Shown in pieces: positions 25,306 through 33,466 of a stretch of DNA of 64,000 nucleotides; position 1 is the first letter of the stretch, and every line of letters starts with the position of its first letter. Below the pieces are notes generated by a model. It saw only the letters and a list, made by a program, of their open reading frames with translations. It was not told where the DNA came from and made no database searches. This stretch comes from Janibacter sp. DB-40 (GTDB lineage Bacteria > Actinomycetota > Actinomycetes > Actinomycetales > Dermatophilaceae), in contig NZ_CP120360.1 of NCBI RefSeq assembly GCF_029510815.1, positions 1,426,001 to 1,490,000 of the forward strand. Direction: 5' to 3'. The translations under genes were made by a program, and so were the position numbers.

Positions 25306-25359
25306 ACACTAGGGACCGGCCGTTTCCCGACCATGACCCTGATGTTTCACCGGTGTTAC
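25306..25359 (-). promoter_or_regulatory. glnA promoter with double GlnR binding site
   Basis: On the minus strand, reading down from 25359: GTAAC-N6-GAAAC-N6-GTCAT-N6-GAAAC (25359 to 25322). The published GlnR consensus in Streptomyces-type actinobacteria is two a/b boxes of gTnAc-n6-GaAAc spaced by 6, so 19 of 20 box positions agree. A -10-like TAGTGT follows at 25311-25306, leaving a ~55-nt leader. Nitrogen-responsive control of glnA by GlnR is a confident inference. Confidence 0.85.
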
Positions 25360-25453
25360 ACGCGTCCTGGGACACGTCTGGTGCGGGACAACATACCGAG
25401 TGGGGACGGCGGGCGGTGGGAGTGACCACGACCGGGACACATAGTCTGCTCCG

Positions 25454-25864
25454 GTGAGCAGCAGCACGGGCCGTCGCGGAGCCGACCACGGCGAAGGGGG
25501 CAGCCACGCCCCCTTCGGACGTCGCCTGATCGCGTTGGCCATCGACTGGGCCGCGTGCCTGCTGATCACCAACGGCCTCGTCGGCCGGCTCGTCGAGCTC
25601 AGCCCGGCCGCCTTCTCCTTCCTCCCGCTCGGGTTGCTCTTCCTCGTCCACCTCATCGGGGTCACCCTCGGCGGCGCCTCCTTCGGCCACCGTCTCCTGG
25701 GGCTACGGGTGGTGCCGGTGCACGGGGAGTGGGTCACCCCCCTTCGCTCAGCCGTGCGGGCCGCCCTGCTGTGCCTGGTGATCCCACCGATCGTCGTCCT
25801 GACCGACGACGGCCGCGGCCTGCACGACCGTGCCGCCGGCACCCGCATCTTGCGCACCCGATGA
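25454..25864 (+). CDS. RDD-family membrane protein
   Basis: 136 residues with the RDD family pattern: Arg near the first span (GRRLIALAIDWAACLLITNG), two aspartates, and spans at ~24-44, 50-72 and 97-117, ending LHDRAAGTRILRTR. Function is not known for most members; some act in Na+/H+ exchange or stress tolerance. RDD next to glnA and near lipA is a conserved actinobacterial arrangement. A TAGTCT hexamer lies 6 nt before GTG 25454, so the mRNA is probably leaderless. It overlaps the SGNH gene by ATGA. Confidence 0.85.
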   Translation: MSSSTGRRGADHGEGGSHAPFGRRLIALAIDWAACLLITNGLVGRLVELSPAAFSFLPLGLLFLVHLIGVTLGGASFGHRLLGLRVVPVHGEWVTPLRSAVRAALLCLVIPPIVVLTDDGRGLHDRAAGTRILRTR

Positions 25865-26633
25865 GCACGGAGCGGACCCTGCGGTACGTCGCGATCGGCG
25901 ACAGCCTCTCCGAGGGGTGGGCGACCACCCGTGGCCCGACGGCACGCCGCGCGGCTGGGCCGACCGGCTGGCCGAGCTGCTGGCCGGCCACCACGGTGAG
26001 GTCGACTACGCCAACCTCGCCGTGCGCGGGCACCGGTCCTCGGAGGTGCTCGCGACGCAGGTGCAGCCCGCGCTCGCACTCGAGCCCGATGTGCTCACCC
26101 TGACGGCGGGCATGAACGACATCCTGCGTCCGCGACTGGACGTGGCGGCGCTGCAACAACGGCTGGTCGAGATCGTCGCCCCCTTCACCGCGAAGGGGGT
26201 CCGCGTGGTCGTCGTCCCCATCCCCGACATCCGCGGCGTCACCCCGGCCGGACGGCTGCTGCAGAGTCGGCGGCTGCTGCTCAACGGGCTCTACCGCCAC
26301 CTGAGCGAGGAGCACGGGATGATCCCGCCGACGGTGACGACCGGCACGGTCTTCGAGGACCGGCGCGCGTGGGCCGAGGACCGGTTGCACCTCTCCGAGC
26401 TCGGACACACCCGCCTGTCGGTCGCGGCGGCCGAGCTCCTGGGGGTGCCGGCCACCATCGACTGGGCGAGCCTGCCCGAGGGGCGGCCGCCCCGCCGGAC
26501 CCTGCGCACCGAGGTGACCTGGACGCGGCGCTACGTCTGGCCCTGGACGTGGCGTCGCCTCCGCGGGCGTTCGTCGGGGGACGGGCGCAGCGCGAAGCAC
26601 CCCGACGTCGTGCGGTTGGTCGCCGAGCGCTGA
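25861..26633 (+). pseudogene. SGNH/GDSL hydrolase with an apparent one-base frameshift
   Basis: The ATG at 25861 overlaps the RDD stop and encodes MSTERTLRYVAIGDSLSEG, the block I motif (GDS) of GDSL lipases/esterases. The frame then fails; homology continues in the next frame from 25918 (DHPWPDGTPRGWADRLAELL) through TLTAGMNDILRP (block III) and EDRLHLSELGHTRLS (Asp/His of block V) to 26633. Restoring one G in the GGGG run at 25914-25917 gives a continuous ~258-residue enzyme reading SEGVGDHPWPDG, which is the family sequence. Either the run was under-called or the gene is broken after its nucleophile. The intact protein would be a small cytosolic esterase or acyl hydrolase. Confidence 0.8.
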
Positions 26634-26709
26634 GCCGCCCGGCGGACAGATGAGGGCTTCCTCATCTTCGCTTCACGTTCATCTCACGACCGGGTCCCAC
26701 AGTGGAGCC

Positions 26710-27942
26710 ATGACCACCCCACGCCGGCGCCGGATCGCGTTCTACTCCCACGACACCCAGGGACTGGGCCACATCCGCCGCAACATCGCGCTCGCCGGGG
26801 CGATCGTCGCCGCCGAACCGCGCACGGACGTCCTCATCCTCACCGGCGCACCACAGGCCACGTCCCTGCCCCTCCCGCCGAACACCGAGGTCGTCACCGT
26901 CCCGACCGTGGCCAAGGACGCCGACGGGCGCTACGCCGCCGGGACCTTCGCGATGGACCTCACCTCGGTGCTCACCCTGCGCTCGAACCTCATCACGACA
27001 GCCCTGATGGCCTTCGCCCCGGACGTCGTGGTCGTCGACAAGGTCGCCCGCGGCCTCGACGGTGAGCTCGAGCAGGGCCTGGCCGCCCTGCGCGCCGTCC
27101 GCGGCCACACCACCGGCGCCCGTCCGCGCGTCGTGCTCGGCCTGCGCGACATCCTCGACGACCCGCTCACCGCCATCCGCGAGTGGCGGACCGCCGGCAC
27201 CACGCAGGTGATCGAGGACCACTACGACGAGGTGTGGGTCTACGGTGACCGGTCGGTCGTCGACGTGGCCCGCGACTACGACCTGCCGGCCGCCGTCGCT
27301 GCCAAGATCCGCTACACCGGCTACCTCGCCGAGGGCCGCTCGGAGGGCCTGGTCGCCCCCCGTGACGAGCCGCGTCGCCGTCCCGTCCCGCGCCCCTACG
27401 TGCTGTGCATGGTCGGCGGCGGCCAGGACGGCTACGACACGGCACTCGCCTTCGCCCGCACCACCTACCCGGCCGGGCACACCGGTGTCATCGTGACCGG
27501 TCCGTACATGCAGCCCTCGCTCCGGCGGCGCCTCACCGCGATCGCCGAGGAGCGCGAGGACCTCGTCGTCCGGGACTTCGTCACCAACAGCATCGAGCTC
27601 ATCGCCGGTGCCCGGGCGGTCGTGTCCATGGGCGGCTACAACACGGTCTGCGAGGTGCTCACCGAGGACGTCCCCGCGCTCGTCGTCCCGCGGGTGCGGC
27701 CCCGCCGCGAGCAGCTCGTGCGCGCCGAGCGCCTGAGCTGCCTGGGCCTGGTCGACTCGATGCACCCCGACGACGTCGTGCCCGAGCGGTTGTCCGCCTG
27801 GCTCGCCGGCGTCGTGAGCGCCCCCGCCGCACGGGACCGTGGCGTCATCGCCCTCGACGGGCTGCGTCGCGTCCCCACCTTCGTCGCCGAGCTGCACTCC
27901 GCCTCGGCACCGTCCGACGTCCTGCAGGAGATGGCCAGCTGA
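26710..27942 (+). CDS. GT-B glycosyltransferase, first gene of the glycoconjugate operon
   Basis: 410 residues from ATG 26710 (GGAG 4 nt upstream). The N-terminal domain begins RRRIAFYSHDTQGLGHIRRN, typical of MurG/UGT-like glycosyltransferases (GT28 C-terminal type); the C-terminal donor-binding half shows YVLCMVGGGQDGYDTALAF, IELIAGARAVVSMGGYNTVC and EVLTEDVPALVVPR. It should transfer a sugar from a nucleotide donor; donor and acceptor are unknown. No signal peptide or membrane span. The promoter gap 26634-26709 holds a small hairpin (GATGAGG/CCTCATC, 26649-26666). It overlaps the next gene by 1 nt (TGATG), starting a chain of six overlapping genes. Confidence 0.82.
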   Translation: MTTPRRRRIAFYSHDTQGLGHIRRNIALAGAIVAAEPRTDVLILTGAPQATSLPLPPNTEVVTVPTVAKDADGRYAAGTFAMDLTSVLTLRSNLITTALMAFAPDVVVVDKVARGLDGELEQGLAALRAVRGHTTGARPRVVLGLRDILDDPLTAIREWRTAGTTQVIEDHYDEVWVYGDRSVVDVARDYDLPAAVAAKIRYTGYLAEGRSEGLVAPRDEPRRRPVPRPYVLCMVGGGQDGYDTALAFARTTYPAGHTGVIVTGPYMQPSLRRRLTAIAEEREDLVVRDFVTNSIELIAGARAVVSMGGYNTVCEVLTEDVPALVVPRVRPRREQLVRAERLSCLGLVDSMHPDDVVPERLSAWLAGVVSAPAARDRGVIALDGLRRVPTFVAELHSASAPSDVLQEMAS

Positions 27943-29219
27943 TGACCGCCACGACCACCGACTCCGCCCCCCGCGTCGGGTACGTGCTGAAGATGTACCC
28001 GCGCTTCTCCGAAACCTTCATCGTCCACGAGATCCTCCAGCAGGAGGCCGCAGGGACGCACGTGGAGATCTTCTCCCTGCGCCTGCCGATCGACGGACGC
28101 TTCCACGAGTCGCTCGCCCGGGTGCAGGCGCCGGTGACCTACCTGTCGCGCGAGCACAAGGTCAGCCAGTTCTGGACCGCCCTGCGGGAGGCGGCGCTCG
28201 AGGTGCCGACGATCACCGACCACCTCGACGAGCTGCTCGCCGCACAGGAGGACGAGGCACTGGCCGCCGTCCAGCTCGCCGGCGCCATCCGTCGCTCGGG
28301 GCTGGAGCACCTGCACGCGCACTTCGGCTCCATCGCCGCCGAGGTGGCGCGCCTGGCGGCCCGGCTGGCCGGCATCACCTGGTCCTTCACCGCGCACGCC
28401 AAGGACATCTTCCACGAGGAGGTCGACCCGGCCTCCCTCGCGACGAGGCTGCGCGAGGCGCACACGACCGTGACGGTCAGCGACTTCAACCTGCGCCACC
28501 TGCAGGAGACGTTCGGCGACGATGCCGACCGCGTGGTCCGGTTGTACAACAGCGTGGACCTCGCGGCCTTCCCCTTCACGGCGAAGGGGGTCACCCCCGG
28601 CCCCGTCCGCGTCGCCGCGGTCGGTCGGCTGGTGGAGAAGAAGGGCTTCGGCGACCTGCTCACCGCCGTCGCGGCACTCGTGGCGGACGGCCGGGAGGTC
28701 CACCTCGATCTCGTGGGGACCGGACCGCTCGAGGCAACCCTGCGTGAGCAGGTGCACACGCTCGGTCTGGGCGAGGTGGTGACCATGCACGGCGCCCTGC
28801 CGCAGACCCGGGTGCGCGAGATCGTCGCCGCCGCCGATGTCTTCGCCGCCCCGTGCGTCATCGGGGCCGACGGCAACCGCGACGGCCTCCCGACCGTGCT
28901 GCTCGAGGCGCTCGCCCTGGGCACGCCCGCGGTGTCCACCCCGGTGACCGGCATCCCCGAGATCGTGCGTGACGAGGAGACCGGCCTGCTCGTCCCCGAG
29001 TCTGACCCGAGTGCCCTCGCCGCGGCGATCGCACGCATCGTCGACGAGCCGGCAGAGTCGGTCCGCAGGGCCCTGGCCGCCCGGGAGCTGCTCGAGGCCG
29101 ACTTCGACTTCCGCGACCACGCGGTGACCCTGCAGGGGATCTTCCGGCGGGCGATCGCCTCCCGTACCGGCGAGGCCGCCGGGCGGGCCGCCGTCAGCAC
29201 GTCAGGAGCCCGGGCATGA
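27942..29219 (+). CDS. Glycosyltransferase family 4 protein
   Basis: 425 residues, GT-B fold. N-terminal YVLKMYPRFSETFIVHEILQ and HLHAHFGSIAAEVARLA are typical of colanic-acid/exopolysaccharide-type GT4 enzymes; the donor-site signature is DGLPTVLLEALALGTPAVST at ~325 with VAAVGRLVEKKGFGDLL at ~220. It probably adds a hexose to a lipid or glycan acceptor on the cytosolic face. It begins at the A of the previous stop (TGATG) and overlaps the next gene by ATGA at 29216, so expression is tightly coupled. Acceptor and linkage cannot be read from the sequence. Confidence 0.87.
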   Translation: MTATTTDSAPRVGYVLKMYPRFSETFIVHEILQQEAAGTHVEIFSLRLPIDGRFHESLARVQAPVTYLSREHKVSQFWTALREAALEVPTITDHLDELLAAQEDEALAAVQLAGAIRRSGLEHLHAHFGSIAAEVARLAARLAGITWSFTAHAKDIFHEEVDPASLATRLREAHTTVTVSDFNLRHLQETFGDDADRVVRLYNSVDLAAFPFTAKGVTPGPVRVAAVGRLVEKKGFGDLLTAVAALVADGREVHLDLVGTGPLEATLREQVHTLGLGEVVTMHGALPQTRVREIVAAADVFAAPCVIGADGNRDGLPTVLLEALALGTPAVSTPVTGIPEIVRDEETGLLVPESDPSALAAAIARIVDEPAESVRRALAARELLEADFDFRDHAVTLQGIFRRAIASRTGEAAGRAAVSTSGARA

Positions 29220-30412
29220 GGCGCGTCGCCTACGTCAGCACCGATCCGGGGGTACCCGTCTTCGGGAGCAAGGGTGCCTCCGTCCACGTCCAGGCCGTCG
29301 TGCGCGAGCTGCTGCGACGCGGGTGCGAGGTGCACCTGGTCGCCGCCCGTGTCGGCGGGGACCGTCCCCGAGGGCTCGATGACGTCGTCGTCCACGAGCT
29401 GCCGAAGATCACCGGGGAGCCCGGTGCCGAGCGGGAGGCCTCCGCCCGGGCTTCGGCCGCGGCCGCTGCCGGGGTGCTGGCCGGACTGCACGGCGAGCAG
29501 CCGCTCGACCTGGTGTACGAGCGCTACTCCCTGTGGTCGGATGCCGCCATGACCTGGACCCGGTACCACGAGGTCGACGGCGTGCTGGAGGTCAACGCAC
29601 CCCTGATCGACGAGCAGGCGCAGCACCGGGTCCTCGCCGACCGGGCCGGCGCCGAGACCATCGCCGGGCAGGCCTTCGACTCCGCCACCTCGGTCGTCAC
29701 CGTCTCGGGCCCGGTCGCCGACTGGGTCGCCGAGCGCACGAGCAACCGCAACGTCACCGTCGTGCCCAACGGCGTGGACACCGCGTACATCACGCCGGGC
29801 GGTTCCGCGTCTCGAGACGCCGACGGCTTCACCGTCGGCTTCGTCGGCACCCTCAAGCCCTGGCACGGGGTCGAGGTGCTGCTGGAGGCCTTCGCCCGCC
29901 TCGTCCGCACCGACGCGGACGCCAGGTTGCGGCTCGTCGGTGACGGACCGCAGCGCGAAGCGCTGAGCGCCCGTGCCACCGAGCTGGGGATCTCCGACCG
30001 CGTCGACCTCGTCGGTGCCGTGGCGCCGGAGGAGATGCCCGCCGAGCTCGCCGCCATGGACGTCGCGGTCGCGCCGTACCCGCAGCTGCCCGACTTCTAC
30101 TTCTCCCCGCTGAAGATCTACGAGTACCTCGCCGCGGGCCTGCCCGTCGTCGCCAGCGACATCGGTCCGTGCGCCGACATCCTCGACGACGGCGACCTGG
30201 GGATGCTCGTCACCCCCGGCGACGTGACCGAGCTCGCGGCCGTCCTGGCCGGCCTGCGTCATGATGACCTCATGCGCACCGATCTCGGCCGGGCCGGTCG
30301 GGACGCGGCCGTGGCGCGACACGACTGGAGCCGCGTCGTCTCGCGCATCCTGGCCACGGTCCCCACCCGGGCTCGCTCGCTCGCCGACGACCTCCTCGGG
30401 CAGGGCTCATGA
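29216..30412 (+). CDS. Glycosyltransferase family 4 protein
   Basis: 398 residues, GT-B fold with N-terminal acceptor domain (VAYVSTDPGVPVFGSKGASV) and donor half (VVPNGVDTAYITPG, GFVGTLKPWHGVEVLLEAFA, FYFSPLKIYEYLAAGLPVVA). Third glycosyltransferase in a row, each different from the others, which implies at least three sugar-transfer steps in one product. ATG 29216 overlaps the upstream stop and its own stop overlaps the ABC exporter start at 30409. The sugar and acceptor are unknown. Confidence 0.87.
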   Translation: MRRVAYVSTDPGVPVFGSKGASVHVQAVVRELLRRGCEVHLVAARVGGDRPRGLDDVVVHELPKITGEPGAEREASARASAAAAAGVLAGLHGEQPLDLVYERYSLWSDAAMTWTRYHEVDGVLEVNAPLIDEQAQHRVLADRAGAETIAGQAFDSATSVVTVSGPVADWVAERTSNRNVTVVPNGVDTAYITPGGSASRDADGFTVGFVGTLKPWHGVEVLLEAFARLVRTDADARLRLVGDGPQREALSARATELGISDRVDLVGAVAPEEMPAELAAMDVAVAPYPQLPDFYFSPLKIYEYLAAGLPVVASDIGPCADILDDGDLGMLVTPGDVTELAAVLAGLRHDDLMRTDLGRAGRDAAVARHDWSRVVSRILATVPTRARSLADDLLGQGS

Positions 30413-32250
30413 GCGAGCGGGCACTGCCGCGGACGAGGAAGCCCAAGGGCCTGCGCGAGGCCCTGCCGGGGCTGAAGCGGTTCGTGCCGCACGTGCGCCC
30501 GCACCTGCGCCGGCAGCGCCTGCTCATCGCCGGCGGCGGCAGCGCCATGGCGCTCGAGGTCGTCATGCGCCTGCTCGAGCCGTGGCCGATGAAGTTCATC
30601 CTCGACGGCGTCATCGGTGCGCTGGGCGCCGACATCGGTGCCGGCGGTGCGCCCGACGACCTCCAGCAGGTGCTGGTCCTGGCCTGCCTCGGACTGCTCG
30701 TCGTCGTGCTGCTCCGGGCCGCGGCCAGCTACGCCATGACCGTGTGCTTCGCGCTGGCCGGCAACCGACTGCTCACCTCGGTGCGCGCGGACGCCTTCAT
30801 CCACATGCAGAAGCTGTCCCTGGGATTCCACGACAAGGCGCGCACCGGCGACCTCGTCCAGCGCATCACCAGTGACGTCGGTCGGCTCAAGGAGGTCGCC
30901 GTCACCGCGGCGCTGCCGCTGATCGGCAACGTCCTGATGCTCGTGGCCATGCTCGGCGTGGTGTTCGTCCTCGACTGGCAGCTCGCGCTGTGCATGCTCG
31001 TCGTCTTCCCGATCTTCCTGCTCACCGGTCGTCGTGCCTCCGGCAAGATCCACGACGTCTCCCGCAAGCAGCGCAAGGCCGAGGGGCACCTCGCGACGCT
31101 CGCGACCGAGACCCTCGGGTCGATGAAGGTCGTCCAGGCCTACACGCTCGAGAGCGAGATGGCCTCGCGCTTCGCCTCCGACAACGTCAAGACCCTCAAG
31201 GACGGGGTCAAGGCGAAGAAGCTGTCCGCCGGTCTCGAGCGCTCCACCGACGTCCTCGTCGGCGTCGCCACGGCGCTCGTGCTCTACGTCGGCGCGCAGC
31301 GTGTCATCGCCGGCGCGCTGACCCCCGGTGAGCTCGTCGTCTTCGTCACCTACCTCAAGGCCGCCTTCAAGCCGATGCGTGACCTGGCGAAGTACACCGG
31401 CCGCATCTCGCAGGCCGCGGCCTCGGCCGAGCGCGTCGTCGACCTGCTCGAGACCGAGCCGACGGTGCGGGACTCCTCGTGGGCGCGGCCGGGTCGCCGA
31501 CTGCAGGGGTACGTCGAGCTGTCCGACGTGTGGCTGTCCTACGTCCCCGGCCACCCCGTGCTCAGGGGAGTCGACCTGCGGGTCAGGCCCGGGGAGCGGG
31601 TCGCGTTCGTCGGTCCATCCGGCGCGGGCAAGTCCTCGCTGGCCGGCCTGCTGCTGCGGATGCAGGACCCGGACTCCGGCTCCGTGCGCCTCGACGGGTG
31701 GGACCTGCAGGACCTGACCATCCACGACGTGCGCAGCCAGGTGGCGATGGTGCTCCAGGAGAGCCTGCTCTTTGCCACGAGCATCCGGGACAACATCGCC
31801 ATGGGCGCACCGGAGGGAGCCGACACGGTCACCGACGAGCAGATCGTGGCCGCTGCCCGCGTCGCGGGGGCCCACGACTTCATCACCACCCTGCCGCAGG
31901 GCTACGACACCGTCGTCTCCGAGCGGGGCACGACCCTCTCCGGCGGCCAGCGGCAGCGGATCGCCATTGCCCGGGCCGTCGTCCGCGATGCGCCGGTCAT
32001 CATCCTCGACGAGGCGACGACCGGCCTCGACGGGGAGACCGAGGTCGAGGTGACCGCCGCCCTGGACCGGCTGACGCAGGGCCGCACGACGATCATCATC
32101 ACCCACGACATGGATGCGGCCCGCAGCGCCGACCGGCTCGTGTGGATCGAGGCCGGCCGGATCGTCGACTCCGGTCGGCCGGACGAGGTGCTCGCCCGCC
32201 ATGAGGACCAGATCGGGGTCGAAGGGGGTGCGCTCGATGTCGTCGGCTGA
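30409..32250 (+). CDS. ABC exporter, fused permease-ATPase half transporter
   Basis: 613 residues. The first ~330 residues form a type IV exporter membrane domain with six spans (LLIAGGGSAMALEVVMRLLE, VLVLACLGLLVVVLLRAAAS, VLMLVAMLGVVFVLDWQLAL); the ATPase follows with Walker A GPSGAGKSS at ~402, signature TLSGGQRQRIAIARAV at ~509, Walker B PVIILDEATTGLDGETE at ~527. Half transporters of this class work as homodimers and flip lipids, glycolipids or peptides outward. In an operon with three glycosyltransferases, it probably exports the glycoconjugate they build. It overlaps the next gene by 14 nt. Confidence 0.9.
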   Translation: MSERALPRTRKPKGLREALPGLKRFVPHVRPHLRRQRLLIAGGGSAMALEVVMRLLEPWPMKFILDGVIGALGADIGAGGAPDDLQQVLVLACLGLLVVVLLRAAASYAMTVCFALAGNRLLTSVRADAFIHMQKLSLGFHDKARTGDLVQRITSDVGRLKEVAVTAALPLIGNVLMLVAMLGVVFVLDWQLALCMLVVFPIFLLTGRRASGKIHDVSRKQRKAEGHLATLATETLGSMKVVQAYTLESEMASRFASDNVKTLKDGVKAKKLSAGLERSTDVLVGVATALVLYVGAQRVIAGALTPGELVVFVTYLKAAFKPMRDLAKYTGRISQAAASAERVVDLLETEPTVRDSSWARPGRRLQGYVELSDVWLSYVPGHPVLRGVDLRVRPGERVAFVGPSGAGKSSLAGLLLRMQDPDSGSVRLDGWDLQDLTIHDVRSQVAMVLQESLLFATSIRDNIAMGAPEGADTVTDEQIVAAARVAGAHDFITTLPQGYDTVVSERGTTLSGGQRQRIAIARAVVRDAPVIILDEATTGLDGETEVEVTAALDRLTQGRTTIIITHDMDAARSADRLVWIEAGRIVDSGRPDEVLARHEDQIGVEGGALDVVG

Positions 32251-33466
32251 CGCCCACGCGGCGCTCGCGGCGCACGACACCGCCCTGCCGGGACTGGCCG
32301 CGGTCCTCGACGACGACATCCTCGGCGAGCGCCTCGGTGCGCCGTCGGCCCGCAGCTACCTGCGGTACAAGACGGGCACGAGTGCCATCGCGCTCGTCGA
32401 CGTCGACGGCCGCGCGGCCATCGCCACCGCCCGACCGGTGGTCCGGGAGGACAAGCGTGCCAAGGCGCTCAAGTACGTCGAGCCCGGCGACGTCCTGCTC
32501 GACAACCCGAGCGAGGGGCTGCTCGTCGTCGATGCGATGGCCGACCGGCACCTCGGAGCGCTGCGCCACGTCGTGCGCACCGACCGGTTGGCCGGGTGGC
32601 TGACCAAGCGCGGCCTCCCCGTCGATCCCGACGTGAGGGTGCAGACCCTCGCGCACAAGCCCGCTCGGCGGTGGGTCGGACGAGTCCCATTGGCGGGCGA
32701 GCGTGCCGGTGGCCACGTCGTGCTGCGGGCCTACGACCGCGACGGGTATCAGGCGGCGCTGGCCGCACACGGACTCCTCGACCCCGCGAGCTGCCCCTCG
32801 GTGGCCCTGCCGCGCGTGCTGGGGACCCACCGCCGTGGGCTCCTCGCCCTGACCCACCTGCCCGGTCGTACCCTCGACAGCCGCGTCGATCCGGCCACGG
32901 TGCGTCGCCTCGGCGCCTGCCTCGGCGAGCTGCACGCGAGCGGGCCCACCAAGATCGAGCCGGTCGAGCGCCAGCCCGCCGGAACGGGCCTGGACGTCCT
33001 CGCGCCCGTCCTCGGCCCGGCCGTCGACGAGGCCGACGCCATCGCGGCGGGGGCGAGCGCCGCCCTTCGCCCGTCCCCGGGAAGCATCATCCACGGCGAC
33101 CTCTCCCTCGACCAGGTCATCGCCGACGGGGACGTCCTCGGGCTGATCGATCTCGACCGGGTACGGGTGGGCAACCCGCTCGACGACCTCGCGAGCCTGC
33201 TCGCCGTGGCCGGGCTCGAGGCCCTGCCCTCCGGCGGGGCCCCCGCGGCTGCCGAGCTCGTCGAGCGGCTGCATGGCCCCCTCGTCGCCGGCCACGCGAG
33301 CACGTGGTCCGGCCCGCTCGGGGATGACCTCGGACCGCGGACCGCGCTCGCCGTACTCGACCGGGCCGCGGAACCCTTCCGGTCCGGTCAGCCCGACTGG
33401 CCGGATGTCACCCGCGAACTGGTCTCCCTCGCAGGGGCGCTCGCCGCGGGCAGGGTCGTCGCGTGA
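32237..33466 (+). CDS. APH-fold phosphotransferase 1 of the glycoconjugate operon
   Basis: 409 residues from ATG 32237, which lies inside the exporter gene. The catalytic loop is SIIHGDLSLDQVIADG (~283) with the metal motif LGLIDLDRVRVGNPLDDLAS, as in aminoglycoside/choline/homoserine-type kinases. An unusually long N-terminal part (~1-140, SYLRYKTGTSAIALVDVDGR) probably forms the N-lobe. It would phosphorylate a small hydroxyl substrate such as a sugar, aminoalcohol or glycolipid head. It is paired with a second kinase of the same fold, and both sit behind glycosyltransferases and an exporter. Antibiotic resistance is unlikely from context. Substrate unknown. Confidence 0.75.
   Translation: MSSADAHAALAAHDTALPGLAAVLDDDILGERLGAPSARSYLRYKTGTSAIALVDVDGRAAIATARPVVREDKRAKALKYVEPGDVLLDNPSEGLLVVDAMADRHLGALRHVVRTDRLAGWLTKRGLPVDPDVRVQTLAHKPARRWVGRVPLAGERAGGHVVLRAYDRDGYQAALAAHGLLDPASCPSVALPRVLGTHRRGLLALTHLPGRTLDSRVDPATVRRLGACLGELHASGPTKIEPVERQPAGTGLDVLAPVLGPAVDEADAIAAGASAALRPSPGSIIHGDLSLDQVIADGDVLGLIDLDRVRVGNPLDDLASLLAVAGLEALPSGGAPAAAELVERLHGPLVAGHASTWSGPLGDDLGPRTALAVLDRAAEPFRSGQPDWPDVTRELVSLAGALAAGRVVA

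Noticed and set aside
26667..26709. Possible PhoP (PHO box) repeat before the glycosyltransferase operon (TTCACGTTCATCTCACG)
   Set aside because: Two 11-nt units share only the TCACG core and do not fit the consensus well; too weak to report as a site.
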